Assembly (NCBI RefSeq): GCF_009902005.1
Contig: NZ_WUTT01000001.1
Location: 3,070,829 to 3,134,828 of the forward strand
DNA from: Halomonas alimentaria
GTDB taxonomy: Bacteria; Pseudomonadota; Gammaproteobacteria; Pseudomonadales; Halomonadaceae
Direction of reading: 5' to 3'
Length of the DNA: 64,000 bases
Shown here: positions 51,715 to 61,855 of the stretch, in pieces
Layout: every line of letters starts with the position of its first letter
Numbering within the stretch: the stretch's first letter is position 1
Position numbers and translations under genes: made by a program
The notes under the pieces: generated by a model
The model's input: only the letters and a program-made list of their open reading frames with translations
Database searches by the model: none
What the model was told of the DNA's origin: nothing

Positions 51715-52386
51715 ATGTCCTTTTCCGATGCGGTGCTGGCCCCTTGGTTGCTGGTCATCGCCTCGCTGATCGCTTTCGCTGTGCTGGCCCTTGCCCTGCT
51801 GCAGCGCCCCTGGCGCGCGCTACTCGCCGACAGCGGCCTCCAACATCGCTGGCTGGCCGCCAGCGTAGCGGTGCTGCTGATGTGGCAGTTGCGCGCCCAG
51901 GCGGTGGACTGGCTGACCCTGCATCTGATGTTCACCGCGCTGCTGGTGCTGGTGTTCAAGGCGCCCCTGGCGCTGCTCTCCCTGCTGCTGATCAATCTGG
52001 CGATGGTGGTGACGGGCCGGGTCGCCTGGCCGCTGCTGGGGGTCAACCTGCTGGTCACCGGGGTCATGCCGGCGCTGACCATGGTGATTATCTGGCGACT
52101 GGTGGATCGCTTCCTGCCCGACAACCTGATGGTGTTCCTGTTCGTCTGCGGCTTCTTCGGTGCCGCACTCTCCTCGCTGGCTGCCGGCCTTGCCGCGGTG
52201 GGGTTGATGCTGCTCGGCGCCAGCGATGCCCACGCCCTCTACCAGGCGCTGGAGTATGCCCGTTTCCTGCCACTGCTGATGCCCTCCGAGGCGTTCATCA
52301 CCGGCATGTTGATGAGCATCCTGCTGGTCTATCACCCGCACTGGGTGGCGACCTTCAACGACCACCGCTACATCGATACCAAGTAG
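51715..52386 (+). CDS. ECF-type (CbiM-like) membrane permease
   Basis: 223-aa integral membrane protein with six to seven helices. The pattern (KAPLALLSLLLINLAMVVTG, FLFVCGFFGAALSSL, FLPLLMPSEAFITGMLMSI) fits the energy-coupling-factor permease/CbiM-like group found as single genes in gammaproteobacteria. No cobalt or nickel genes are nearby, and the N-terminal metal-binding MHI motif of true CbiM is absent, so the substrate is open. It lies 15 nt after purU and 7 nt before the MATE gene. Confidence 0.72.
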   Translation: MSFSDAVLAPWLLVIASLIAFAVLALALLQRPWRALLADSGLQHRWLAASVAVLLMWQLRAQAVDWLTLHLMFTALLVLVFKAPLALLSLLLINLAMVVTGRVAWPLLGVNLLVTGVMPALTMVIIWRLVDRFLPDNLMVFLFVCGFFGAALSSLAAGLAAVGLMLLGASDAHALYQALEYARFLPLLMPSEAFITGMLMSILLVYHPHWVATFNDHRYIDTK

Positions 52387-52393
52387 GCCGCCC

Positions 52394-53758
52394 ATGACTG
52401 CTTCCCCTGGCGCTGCACCGCCGCGCCCTGCCCGCCGCGAACTGCTGGAAGGCCCCATCGCTGCCACCCTGCTGCGCAAGACCCTGCCGGTGATCGGCGG
52501 CATGATCGCCATGCTGAGCTTCAACCTGGTGGACACCTGGTTCATCTCGCGGCTGGGCACCGAGGAGCTGGCGGCGGTCTCCTTCACCTTCCCGGTGGTA
52601 TTCACCGTCATCAGCCTGGCCATCGGCCTGGGGATAGGCACCTCGGCGGTGGTGGGGCGGCGTCTGGGGCGCGGGGAGTTCACGGCGGTGCGCCGTCGCT
52701 CCACCGATGCAGCCCTGCTGGGTCTGGTGGTCGGTGTGCTGATGACACTGCTGGGCCTCGCCACCCTCGAACCGCTGTTCCGGCTGCTGGGTGCCGATGA
52801 CACCCTGCTGCCGCATATTCGCGACTATATGGGCGTCTGGTACTTCGGCGCCGCGGCGATGATCGTGCCCCGGGTGCTCAACAGCATCCTGCGTGCCCAC
52901 GGCAATACCGTTACCCAGGGATTGATGATGGGGCTGGCCGCCCTGATCAACGTGGTGCTGGACTGGTGGCTGATCTTCGGCGTGGGGCCGATTCCCGCCA
53001 TGGGTGTCTTTGGTGCGGCACTGGCCACGGTGCTGAGCTGGGGCCTGATGGCGGTGACCCTGGTCTTCCAGCGCGAACTGCGCGGCCTGTTCGACCTGGC
53101 TGGGCTCACTCCAGCCGGGCTGCTCGACTCCTGGCGCGAGCTCGGCCGCATCGCCGGCCCCGCGGCCCTGACCAGCGTCTTCACGCCGCTGGCCATGGGC
53201 CTGCTGACGCGTATCGTCGCCGGCCACGGCCACCACGCCGTAGCCGGCTTCGGTGTCGGCACCCGTATCGAGGCGTTCGCCCAGATCGCCGTGCTGGGGC
53301 TCTCCATGACCCTCTCGCCGCTGGTCAGCCAGAATGCCGGTGCCGGCCAGTACGACCGGGTGCGTCGCGCCATCTTCGGCTGCTTCCTGTTCGTGCTGCT
53401 CTGGCAGCTGCTGGTGTGGGCCGTCCTGCAGGGGCTGGCACCCTGGCTGGTGGCAGGTTACGCCGAGCGCGAGGCGGTGGGGGAGGTGCTGCGCCACTTC
53501 CTGTGGCTGGTGCCCCTGGGCCTGGGTGCCCAGGGCGTGGTGATCCTGGCGGTATCGTCATGCAACGCCCTGCATCGACCGGCCCGGGCCATGCGCCTCT
53601 CGGTGGTGCGGCTGTTCGTGCTCAGCGTGCCCCTGGCCTGGCTGGGAGGGCGTCTGGCCGGCACCACCGGGATCTTCTCCGGCATGCTCGTCGCCAACCT
53701 GCTGATGGCACTGGTCGCCTGGTGGCAGATCCGGGTGGTGCTCACGCGCTACCGCTGA
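52394..53758 (+). CDS. MATE-family efflux pump (second)
   Basis: 454-aa, 12-helix MATE exporter with GGMIAMLSFNLVDTWFISRL in the first half, LRAHGNTVTQGLMMG in the loop region and the family pattern repeated in the second half (ALTSVFTPLAMGLLTRIV). It differs clearly from the pump at 41299. Last gene of the purU-permease-MATE run. Substrate unknown. Confidence 0.92.
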   Translation: MTASPGAAPPRPARRELLEGPIAATLLRKTLPVIGGMIAMLSFNLVDTWFISRLGTEELAAVSFTFPVVFTVISLAIGLGIGTSAVVGRRLGRGEFTAVRRRSTDAALLGLVVGVLMTLLGLATLEPLFRLLGADDTLLPHIRDYMGVWYFGAAAMIVPRVLNSILRAHGNTVTQGLMMGLAALINVVLDWWLIFGVGPIPAMGVFGAALATVLSWGLMAVTLVFQRELRGLFDLAGLTPAGLLDSWRELGRIAGPAALTSVFTPLAMGLLTRIVAGHGHHAVAGFGVGTRIEAFAQIAVLGLSMTLSPLVSQNAGAGQYDRVRRAIFGCFLFVLLWQLLVWAVLQGLAPWLVAGYAEREAVGEVLRHFLWLVPLGLGAQGVVILAVSSCNALHRPARAMRLSVVRLFVLSVPLAWLGGRLAGTTGIFSGMLVANLLMALVAWWQIRVVLTRYR

Positions 53759-53779
53759 GGAGTTTTTTGTTACGAAGAC

Positions 53780-53823
53780 TTGGCAGGGCGGTGGTCCTGG
53801 TCTACATTTGTAAAAAATGTAGA
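53780..53823 (+). promoter_or_regulatory. gcdH promoter with overlapping operator
   Basis: TTGGCA (53780-53785), a 17-nt spacer, TACATT (53803-53808). A perfect inverted repeat TCTACATTT-GTAAA-AAATGTAGA (53801-53823) covers the -10 box and the start point, the position of a repressor operator. The regulator is not adjacent and its family is not identified. Confidence 0.6.
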
Positions 53824-53855
53824 TATTATTGAGCCGCCACCATCAGGAGCCCGCC

Positions 53856-55037
<1,182 letters not shown>

Positions 55038-55069
55038 TGCACCGCAACGAAGCTGAGTGACGATAACGA

Positions 55070-55195
55070 GGGGCGCCGGGGGCAGGACGTAGAGGAGGTC
55101 CGAGGACCAGGGATGGCCGAGGTAGCGTACAGGGAAGTATTCAAAGCGCCTCCTCGACGGTCCGGCGATCCGGGTCCTGCCGCCGGATCAGCCCC
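55070..55195 (+). repeat. Structured intergenic repeat, copy F (long form)
   Basis: 126 bp, 32 nt after gcdH and 41 nt before the CoA-transferase gene, sense to both. P1 is GGGGC/GCCCC, P2 GGGGCAGGAC/GTCCTGCC, P3 GAGGAGG/CCTCCTC. P4 is shortened to CCA-GGGA-TGG with changed flanks, and P5 is TAC/GTA. About 15 nt of extra sequence lie between the 3' arms of P3 and P2, as in copy E. Confidence 0.9.
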
Positions 55196-55236
55196 GAGTG
55201 GTGCCACTTTCGGCACACGGTAGCAAGGAGCTCGAG

Positions 55237-56442
55237 ATGAGTGGACCGCTGGATGGCATCACGGTGCTCGACATGTCGCGGGTGCTGGCCGGCCCCTGGG
55301 CGGGCCAGCTGCTCGCCGACCTGGGCGCCCGGGTGATCAAGATCGAGCACCCCAGCCGCGGCGACGACACCCGCGGTTGGGGACCGCCGTGGCTAGCCGA
55401 GGAGAGCGAGCGCGATAAGGTCGCCGCCTATTACCTCTGCGCCAACCGCGGCAAGCACTCCCTGGCCGTGGATATCGCCACCGAGGAGGGGCAGGCGCTG
55501 GTGCGCCGGTTGGCATCGGGTGCCGATATCCTGCTCGAGAACTTCAAGGTCGGTGGCCTGGCCAAGTACGGCCTCGACTACGCCAGCCTGCACGCCGATA
55601 ACCCGAGGCTGATCGGCTGCTCCATCACGGGCTTCGGCCAGGATGGCCCCTATGCCCACCGCGCCGGCTACGACTTCATGATCCAGGCCATGGGCGGGCT
55701 GATGAGCCTGACCGGCGAAGCCGACGCCATGCCCATGAAGACTGGAGTGGCGATCACCGACGTGATGACCGGCCTCTACGCCACGGTGGGCGTGCTGGCG
55801 GCGCTGCAGGAGCGTGCTGGCACCGGCGTCGGCCGCCACGTGGACGTGGCGCTGCTCGACGTCCAGGTGGCCACCCTGGCCAACCAGGCCCTCAACGCCT
55901 TGGTCAGCGGCAAGGACCCCGAGCGCCACGGCAACGCCCACCCCAATATCGTGCCTTACCAGGCCTTCGCCTGTGCCGACGGCCACCTGGTGCTCACCGT
56001 GGGCAATGATGCCCAGTTCGCCCGCTTCGCCGCCCTGCTGGGCCATCCCGAGTGGGCGCGGGATCCCGCCTATGCCACCAACGCCGCCCGGGTCGGCAAC
56101 CGCGAGGTCCTGGTGCCGATGATCCAGGCGATACTGGCTACCCGGCCCCGGGACGAGTGGCTGGGTGAGCTGGAGGCGCGCGGCATCCCCGCCGGGCCCA
56201 TCAACAGCGTCAGCGAGGTGTTCGAGGATCCCCAGGTACAGCATCGCCAGATGCACCGCGTCCTGAGGCGTGGCGATCTCGAGGTACCCCAGGTGGCCAA
56301 CCCGCTACGCTTCGACGGCGCCTCCGCCACCAGTGACGTGGCCCCGCCTCGCCTGGGCCAGGACAGCGATGCCCTGCTGGCCGAGATGGGGCTCGCGGCG
56401 GAGGATATCGCCCGGCTGAGGCGGGCAGGGGTGGTCAGGTAG
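55237..56442 (+). CDS. CaiB/BaiF family CoA transferase (glutarate type)
   Basis: Class III CoA transferase, 401 aa: GITVLDMSRVLAGPWAGQLL, DLGARVIKIEHPSRGDDTR, and a segment near residue 170 (MPMKTGVAITDVMTGLYA) with the catalytic-type Asp. Next to gcdH it probably activates glutarate from succinyl-CoA, like gcdG in pseudomonads. GGAG lies upstream of ATG 55237. Its end is only 3 nt from the convergent ppsR end. Confidence 0.9.
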   Translation: MSGPLDGITVLDMSRVLAGPWAGQLLADLGARVIKIEHPSRGDDTRGWGPPWLAEESERDKVAAYYLCANRGKHSLAVDIATEEGQALVRRLASGADILLENFKVGGLAKYGLDYASLHADNPRLIGCSITGFGQDGPYAHRAGYDFMIQAMGGLMSLTGEADAMPMKTGVAITDVMTGLYATVGVLAALQERAGTGVGRHVDVALLDVQVATLANQALNALVSGKDPERHGNAHPNIVPYQAFACADGHLVLTVGNDAQFARFAALLGHPEWARDPAYATNAARVGNREVLVPMIQAILATRPRDEWLGELEARGIPAGPINSVSEVFEDPQVQHRQMHRVLRRGDLEVPQVANPLRFDGASATSDVAPPRLGQDSDALLAEMGLAAEDIARLRRAGVVR

Positions 56443-56445
56443 GGA

Positions 56446-57279
56446 TTACCTCGGCGAAAACCGCCTCATCAGCCCCATCTCGGCGATCATCCGGGTGGAG
56501 ATCTCCTCCACCGAGAAGCGGGTGGTGTCGATGAAGGGGATATGCATCTGCCGGTAGAGCCCCTCGGCCTGCCCGACCTCCTGCACGCACTGGTCCATGG
56601 AGCTGTAGCGGCTGTTGGGACGGCGCTCGTGGCGAATGGCCGCCAGCCGCCTGGGATCGATGGTCAGGCCGAACAGCTTGTGGTGGTGAGGGGCCAGCGC
56701 CTTGGGCAGCTTGAGGGTGCCGTCCTCGTCGAGGTCATCCTCGGTGAGCGGGTAGTTGGCCGCGCGGATGCCGAACTGCAGTGCCAGGTAGAGCGAGGTG
56801 GGGGTCTTCCCGCAGCGCGAGACGCCGATCAGGATCACGTCGGCCTTGTCGTATTGATGAGTACGGGCGCCGTCATCGTTATCCAGGGCGAAGTGCACCG
56901 AGTGGATGCGATCCATGTAGACCTCATCCTTGCCGATGGAGTGGGTGCGGCCCACGGTGTAGCTGGAGTGGGTCTTGAGTTCCTGCTCCAGCGGCTCCAG
57001 GAAGGTCGAGAAAATATCGATATTGAAGCCTTCCGCATCGCTGATGATCTGGCGGATATTGCTGTCGACGATGGTGTCGATGATGATCGGCATCTCACCG
57101 TCGCGCACCGCCACGCCATTGATGACCTCGACCAGATTCTCGGCCTTTTCGACCGTGTCGATATAGGGCTTGGTGAGCATGCGGATCTCGACATTCTCGA
57201 ACTGGGCCAGCAGGCTGCGGCCCAGGCTCTCGGCGGTGATGCCGGTGCCGTCGGAGATAAAGAAGGCGGTACGGGTCAT
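56446..57279 (-). CDS. ppsR: PEP synthase regulatory kinase/phosphorylase
   Basis: DUF299 bifunctional enzyme that inactivates PpsA by ADP-dependent phosphorylation and reactivates it by Pi-dependent phosphorolysis. The 277-aa product starts [20 protein letters not shown], with the P-loop GVSRCGKT at 152-159. It is divergent from its target ppsA across 236 nt, the usual arrangement. A longer frame upstream covers the promoter region. Confidence 0.95.
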   Translation of the reverse strand: MTRTAFFISDGTGITAESLGRSLLAQFENVEIRMLTKPYIDTVEKAENLVEVINGVAVRDGEMPIIIDTIVDSNIRQIISDAEGFNIDIFSTFLEPLEQELKTHSSYTVGRTHSIGKDEVYMDRIHSVHFALDNDDGARTHQYDKADVILIGVSRCGKTPTSLYLALQFGIRAANYPLTEDDLDEDGTLKLPKALAPHHHKLFGLTIDPRRLAAIRHERRPNSRYSSMDQCVQEVGQAEGLYRQMHIPFIDTTRFSVEEISTRMIAEMGLMRRFSPR

Positions 57280-57515
57280 GGCGGCGTCGCTTTGATGAAG
57301 AAAGGCCTCCATTGTCGGGCGCAGGCACCCAGCCGACAAGCCTCCCGGTAGTTTGCAGACTACACGAATTCCCGAAAATGCCTGTCTGTTGTAAAAATCC
57401 TCCAGTGACTTCGCTGTTAGACCAATGGCGAATATGGCTACCGCTTGGTAGAGTCGCCAGCATCCCGTCATGCCTGCCGGCATGACGAACTGTCGTCGTT
57501 AGCCAAGGGGGTCCC

Positions 57516-59900
57516 GTGGACGATTATATTCTGTGGTTCGATGAACTGGGCATGGACGATGTCGAGCGTGTGGGCGGCAAGAACGCTTCCCTCGGCGAGA
57601 TGATCTCCAACCTGGCCGGCGCCGGAGTCACCGTGCCCGGCGGCTTCGCTACCACCGCCCACGCCTACCGCGAATTTCTCTCCCACGAGGGCCTCAACGA
57701 GCGCATCAACCAGGCACTGGCCACTCTGGACGTGGATGACGTCGCCGAGCTTGCCCGGGTCGGCGCCCAGATTCGCCAGTGGGTGATCGACACCCCCCTG
57801 CCGCCGACGTTCGAGCAGCACCTGCGCAGCGCCTACGACAGGCTGCTCGCCCAGCACCCCAACCTCAAGGCGGCGGTGCGCTCCTCGGCTACTGCCGAGG
57901 ACCTGCCCGATGCCTCCTTCGCCGGTCAGCAGGAGACCTTCCTCAACATCGAGGGCTTCGACAATATCAAGCGCGCCGTGCATGAGGTGTTCGCCTCGCT
58001 GTTCAACGACCGCGCCATCTCCTATCGCGTCCACCGGGGCTACGCCCACGAGAACGTGGCGCTCTCTGCCGGCATCCAGAAGATGGTGCGCTCCGAGACC
58101 GGCGCCTCGGGCGTGATGTTCACCCTGGATACCGAGTCTGGCTACCGCGACGCGGTGTTCGTCACCGCCTCCTGGGGTCTCGGCGAGACGGTGGTGCAGG
58201 GTGCGGTGAACCCCGATGAGTTCTACGTGCACAAGTCGACCCTGGCCGCCGGCCGCCCGGCGGTGCTGCGTCGCAACCTGGGCTCCAAGCTGATCAAGAT
58301 GGTCTACGGCCAGGAGGCCAGCGCCGGCAAGTCGGTGGAGACCGTGGATGTCCCGCTCAAGGATCGCGGCCGCTTCTGCATCAATGACGAACAAGTGATG
58401 GCCCTGGCTCGCCAGGCGGTGACCATCGAGCAGCACTATCAGCGCCCCATGGACATCGAGTGGGCCCTGGATGGCGACGACGACAAGCTGTACATCGTCC
58501 AGGCGCGTCCCGAGACGGTGGTCTCCCAGCAGGAGGGGGGCAAGCTCGAGCGCTTCCAGCTCAAGGAGAAGGGGCGCAACCTGGTCAGCGGCCGCGCCAT
58601 CGGCCAGCGCATCGGCCGCGGAGCGGTCAAGGTGGTCTTCTCACCGGATGACATGGAGAAGGTCAATGCCGGCGATGTACTGGTCACCGACATGACCGAC
58701 CCCGACTGGGAGCCGATCATGAAGCGCGCCTCGGCCATCGTCACCAACCGTGGCGGGCGCACCTGCCATGCGGCGATCATCGCCCGCGAGCTCGGCATTC
58801 CCGCCGTGGTGGGCTGCGGCGACGCCACCGAGGTGCTCGCCGATGGTCGCGATGTCACCGTCTCCTGCGCCGAGGGTGACACCGGTCACGTCTACGACGG
58901 GCTGCTGGAGTTCGACCGCACCGTGACCAGCGTCGATGCCATGCCCGATATTCCCTTCAAGATCATGATGAACGTCGGTAACCCCGACCGTGCCTTCGGC
59001 TTCGCCGGCCTGCCCAACGCCGGCGTCGGCCTGGCGCGTCTGGAATTCATCATCAACCGCATGATCGGCGTGCACCCCAAGGCGCTGCTCGAGTACGACA
59101 CCCTGCCCGAGGACCTGCAGCAGACCATCGACCTGCGCATCGCCGGCTACGCCAGCCCCGTGGACTTCTACGTCGACAAGCTGGTGGAGGGCATCAGCAC
59201 CCTGGCGGCGGCCTTCTATCCGGAGCGGGTGATCGTGCGCCTGTCGGACTTCAAGTCCAACGAGTACGAGAACCTGATCGGCGGCAAGCTCTACGAGCCG
59301 GGGGAGGAGAACCCCATGCTCGGCTTCCGCGGCGCCTCGCGCTACATCTCCGACGCCTTCCGCGCCTGCTTCGAGCTGGAGTGCCGTGCGCTCAAGCGGG
59401 TGCGCGAGGTGATGGGCCTGGACAACGTCGAGATCATGGTGCCCTTCGTGCGCACCACCGAGGAGGCCAGCGAGGTCATCGACCTGCTGGCGGCCAACGG
59501 CCTGAAGCGCGGCGGTTCTTCTGACCCTCAGGGCCTCAAGGTGATCATGATGTGCGAGCTGCCGGCCAACGCCCTGCTCGCCGAGGAGTTCCTGCAGTAC
59601 TTTGACGGCTTCTCCATCGGCTCCAACGACCTCACCCAGCTCACCCTGGGGCTGGACCGCGACTCCGGCATCGTCGCCCACCTCTTCGACGAGCGGAATC
59701 CGGCGGTCAAGAAGTTGCTGGCCATGGCGATCCAGGCCTGCAAGGCCCAGGGCAAGTACATCGGCATCTGCGGTCAGGGCCCCTCGGATCACCCGGACCT
59801 CGCCAAGTGGCTGATGGAGCAGGGCATCGACTCCGTCTCCCTCAACCCCGACGCGGTGCTCGAGACCTGGTTCATGCTCGCCGGCGAAACTCTCGGCTAA
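57516..59900 (+). CDS. ppsA: Phosphoenolpyruvate synthase
   Basis: Gluconeogenic enzyme: pyruvate + ATP to PEP + AMP + Pi. The 794-aa product has an N-terminal ATP-grasp domain ([40 protein letters not shown]). The swivelling phosphohistidine domain carries His418 in [20 protein letters not shown]. The C-terminal PEP/pyruvate barrel has [18 protein letters not shown] and [10 protein letters not shown]. The start is GTG 57516 with an AAGGGGG ribosome binding site. The region 57280-57515 before it holds no clear Cra-type palindrome. Terminator downstream. Confidence 0.97.
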   Translation: MDDYILWFDELGMDDVERVGGKNASLGEMISNLAGAGVTVPGGFATTAHAYREFLSHEGLNERINQALATLDVDDVAELARVGAQIRQWVIDTPLPPTFEQHLRSAYDRLLAQHPNLKAAVRSSATAEDLPDASFAGQQETFLNIEGFDNIKRAVHEVFASLFNDRAISYRVHRGYAHENVALSAGIQKMVRSETGASGVMFTLDTESGYRDAVFVTASWGLGETVVQGAVNPDEFYVHKSTLAAGRPAVLRRNLGSKLIKMVYGQEASAGKSVETVDVPLKDRGRFCINDEQVMALARQAVTIEQHYQRPMDIEWALDGDDDKLYIVQARPETVVSQQEGGKLERFQLKEKGRNLVSGRAIGQRIGRGAVKVVFSPDDMEKVNAGDVLVTDMTDPDWEPIMKRASAIVTNRGGRTCHAAIIARELGIPAVVGCGDATEVLADGRDVTVSCAEGDTGHVYDGLLEFDRTVTSVDAMPDIPFKIMMNVGNPDRAFGFAGLPNAGVGLARLEFIINRMIGVHPKALLEYDTLPEDLQQTIDLRIAGYASPVDFYVDKLVEGISTLAAAFYPERVIVRLSDFKSNEYENLIGGKLYEPGEENPMLGFRGASRYISDAFRACFELECRALKRVREVMGLDNVEIMVPFVRTTEEASEVIDLLAANGLKRGGSSDPQGLKVIMMCELPANALLAEEFLQYFDGFSIGSNDLTQLTLGLDRDSGIVAHLFDERNPAVKKLLAMAIQACKAQGKYIGICGQGPSDHPDLAKWLMEQGIDSVSLNPDAVLETWFMLAGETLG

Positions 59901-59930
59901 GCACCGAGCTGATGATCGATAGGCCAATGG

Positions 59931-59967
59931 CGCCCGGTCGACATCCGTCGACCGGGCGTCTTTCGTC
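59931..59967 (+). terminator. Terminator of ppsA
   Basis: A 12-bp perfect stem (59931-59942 with 59947-59958), loop ATCC, then TCTTTCGTC. Confidence 0.8.
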
Positions 59968-60019
59968 TATGCTGAGAGGCTCACTGCCTGGCCACTCGCC
60001 ACGACAAGGAGCCTGTCCC

Positions 60020-61855
60020 ATGATGTTGCCCCCCTCCACCCACCGTCGCCGCCTGCTGGCGCCGCTCGTCGCCGCCCTGATGCTTGGCCTGCCCCTGGCC
60101 GGCCAGGCTGACACCGCTTTCACCTACGATATCCCCGCCATCGCGCCCGAGGTGTCGTCGGAGAGCGAGGAGAAGCCCGGTTGGGCCACCGAGCGCTTCG
60201 CCGTGGCCGCCGCCAACCCGCTGGCCACCGATGCCGGCTATCAGGTGCTCAAGGCCGGGGGCAGCGCCATCGACGCCGCCATCGCCGTACAGATGGTGCT
60301 CAACCTGGTGGAGCCCCAGTCCAGCGGCATCGGCGGCGGCGCCTTCCTGGTCCATTTCGACGGCGAGGAGGTGGCCACCTTCGATGGCCGCGAGGCCGCC
60401 CCGGCCGCCGTCGACGGCGGGCTGTTCCTCGACGAGGAGGGCGAGCCCCTCGCCTTCCTCGACGCCGCCGCCAGCGGCCTCTCGGTGGGGGTGCCCGGCA
60501 CCCTGCGGATGCTGGAGATGGCGCACAAGCAGCACGGCGTGCTGCCGTGGAGCGAGCTCTTCGCACCGGCCATCCGGCTCGCCGAGGACGGCTTCATGGT
60601 GAGCCCGCGCTTGGCCGAAAGTCTCGCCGGTGAGGAACGCCTGCGCGACGATCCCCAGGCCGGCCCCTTCTACTACCCCGACGGCGAGCCCCTCGAGGCC
60701 GGCGCGACCCTGCGCAACCCCGCCCTGGCCGAGATCCTGCGTCAGGTGGCTGAGGGGGGCAGCTCCGCGCTGCACACCGGCGCCGTCGCCCACGACCTGG
60801 TGCTGCGGGTTCAGGGCCACGCCGAGCGCCCCGGCACGCTCACCCGGGAGGACCTGGCTGGCTACGAGGCCAAGCAGCGCGCGCCGCTCTGCACCCCCTG
60901 GCAGGCCTATGTGCTGTGTGGCTTCCCGCCGCCCTCCTCGGGGCACCTAACCGTGATGCAGATCCTCGGCATCCTCGAGGCGCTGCCGGAGGTGGAGACA
61001 CCAATGGTCGATGGGGTGCCGAGCGAGGCCTGGCTGCACACCTTCCTCGAGGCCGCCCGGCTGGCCTTCGCTGACCGCGGTCGCTTCATCGGTGACCCGG
61101 CCTTCGTCGACGCTCCCGGCGGCGACTGGTCGAGCATGCTGGCCCCCGACTACCTCGCCAAGCGCGCCGAGCTGGTCGATGAGCAGAGCCTGGGCAGCGG
61201 TGGCGCCAAGCCCGGCAACCCCGGCGAGCTCGCCACCGCCTGGGGCCAGCATCCCCTGCAGCCTGAGTATGGCACCAGCCATATCAGCATCGTCGACGAG
61301 CAGGGCAACGCCCTGGCCATGACCACCACCATCGAGCAGGCCTTCGGTTCGCGGATCATGGCCGATGGCGGCACCGGACTGCCTGGCGGCTACCTGCTCA
61401 ACAACGAGCTCACCGACTTCTCCTTCACCCCGGAAGACGCCGAGGGGCGGCCTATCGCCAACCGAGTGGAGGCCGGCAAGCGGCCGCGCTCCAGCATGAG
61501 CCCGACCCTGGTCTTCGCCCGCGATGGCGAGCAGCGAGGTGACCTGGTGGCGAGCCTGGGCTCTCCCGGCGGTGCAGCGATCATCCACTACACGGCGAAG
61601 TCACTGGTGGCGATGCTCGACTGGGGGCTTGACGCCCAGGAGGCGCTCGACCTGCCCCACGCCATCACTCTGGGTGGGCCGGTCTATCTGGAGCAGGGCC
61701 GCTTCCCGGCGGCTACCCTCGAGGGGCTGGCCGAGCGCGGCCACGAGGTCAGCGAGCGCGAACTGGTCAGCGGGCTACAGGCCATCCAGGTGGTGGGTGA
61801 GGGCTTCTTCGGCGGCGCCGACCCGCGCCGGGAAGGGGTGGTCATGGGAGATTAA
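60020..61855 (+). CDS. ggt: Gamma-glutamyltransferase
   Basis: Periplasmic Ntn hydrolase cleaving or transferring the gamma-glutamyl group of glutathione. The 611-aa product has a signal peptide (about 1-30, PLVAALMLGLPLAGQAD). It self-cleaves before the catalytic Thr419 (EYGTSHISIVDEQGN) into large and small subunits. GGGAFLVHFDGEEV, DGREAAP and SLGSPGGAAII are family-conserved. AAGGAG lies 9 nt upstream; a second ATG at 60023 is possible. Its TAA shares the TTAA tetranucleotide with the stop of the convergent next gene. Confidence 0.95.
   Translation: MMLPPSTHRRRLLAPLVAALMLGLPLAGQADTAFTYDIPAIAPEVSSESEEKPGWATERFAVAAANPLATDAGYQVLKAGGSAIDAAIAVQMVLNLVEPQSSGIGGGAFLVHFDGEEVATFDGREAAPAAVDGGLFLDEEGEPLAFLDAAASGLSVGVPGTLRMLEMAHKQHGVLPWSELFAPAIRLAEDGFMVSPRLAESLAGEERLRDDPQAGPFYYPDGEPLEAGATLRNPALAEILRQVAEGGSSALHTGAVAHDLVLRVQGHAERPGTLTREDLAGYEAKQRAPLCTPWQAYVLCGFPPPSSGHLTVMQILGILEALPEVETPMVDGVPSEAWLHTFLEAARLAFADRGRFIGDPAFVDAPGGDWSSMLAPDYLAKRAELVDEQSLGSGGAKPGNPGELATAWGQHPLQPEYGTSHISIVDEQGNALAMTTTIEQAFGSRIMADGGTGLPGGYLLNNELTDFSFTPEDAEGRPIANRVEAGKRPRSSMSPTLVFARDGEQRGDLVASLGSPGGAAIIHYTAKSLVAMLDWGLDAQEALDLPHAITLGGPVYLEQGRFPAATLEGLAERGHEVSERELVSGLQAIQVVGEGFFGGADPRREGVVMGD

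Noticed and set aside
51715..52386. True cobalt transporter CbiM
   Set aside because: The metal-binding N-terminal motif and neighbouring cbiNQO genes are absent, so only a CbiM-like call is made.
57280..57515. Cra/FruR operator before ppsA
   Set aside because: No convincing match to the palindromic consensus was found by eye.
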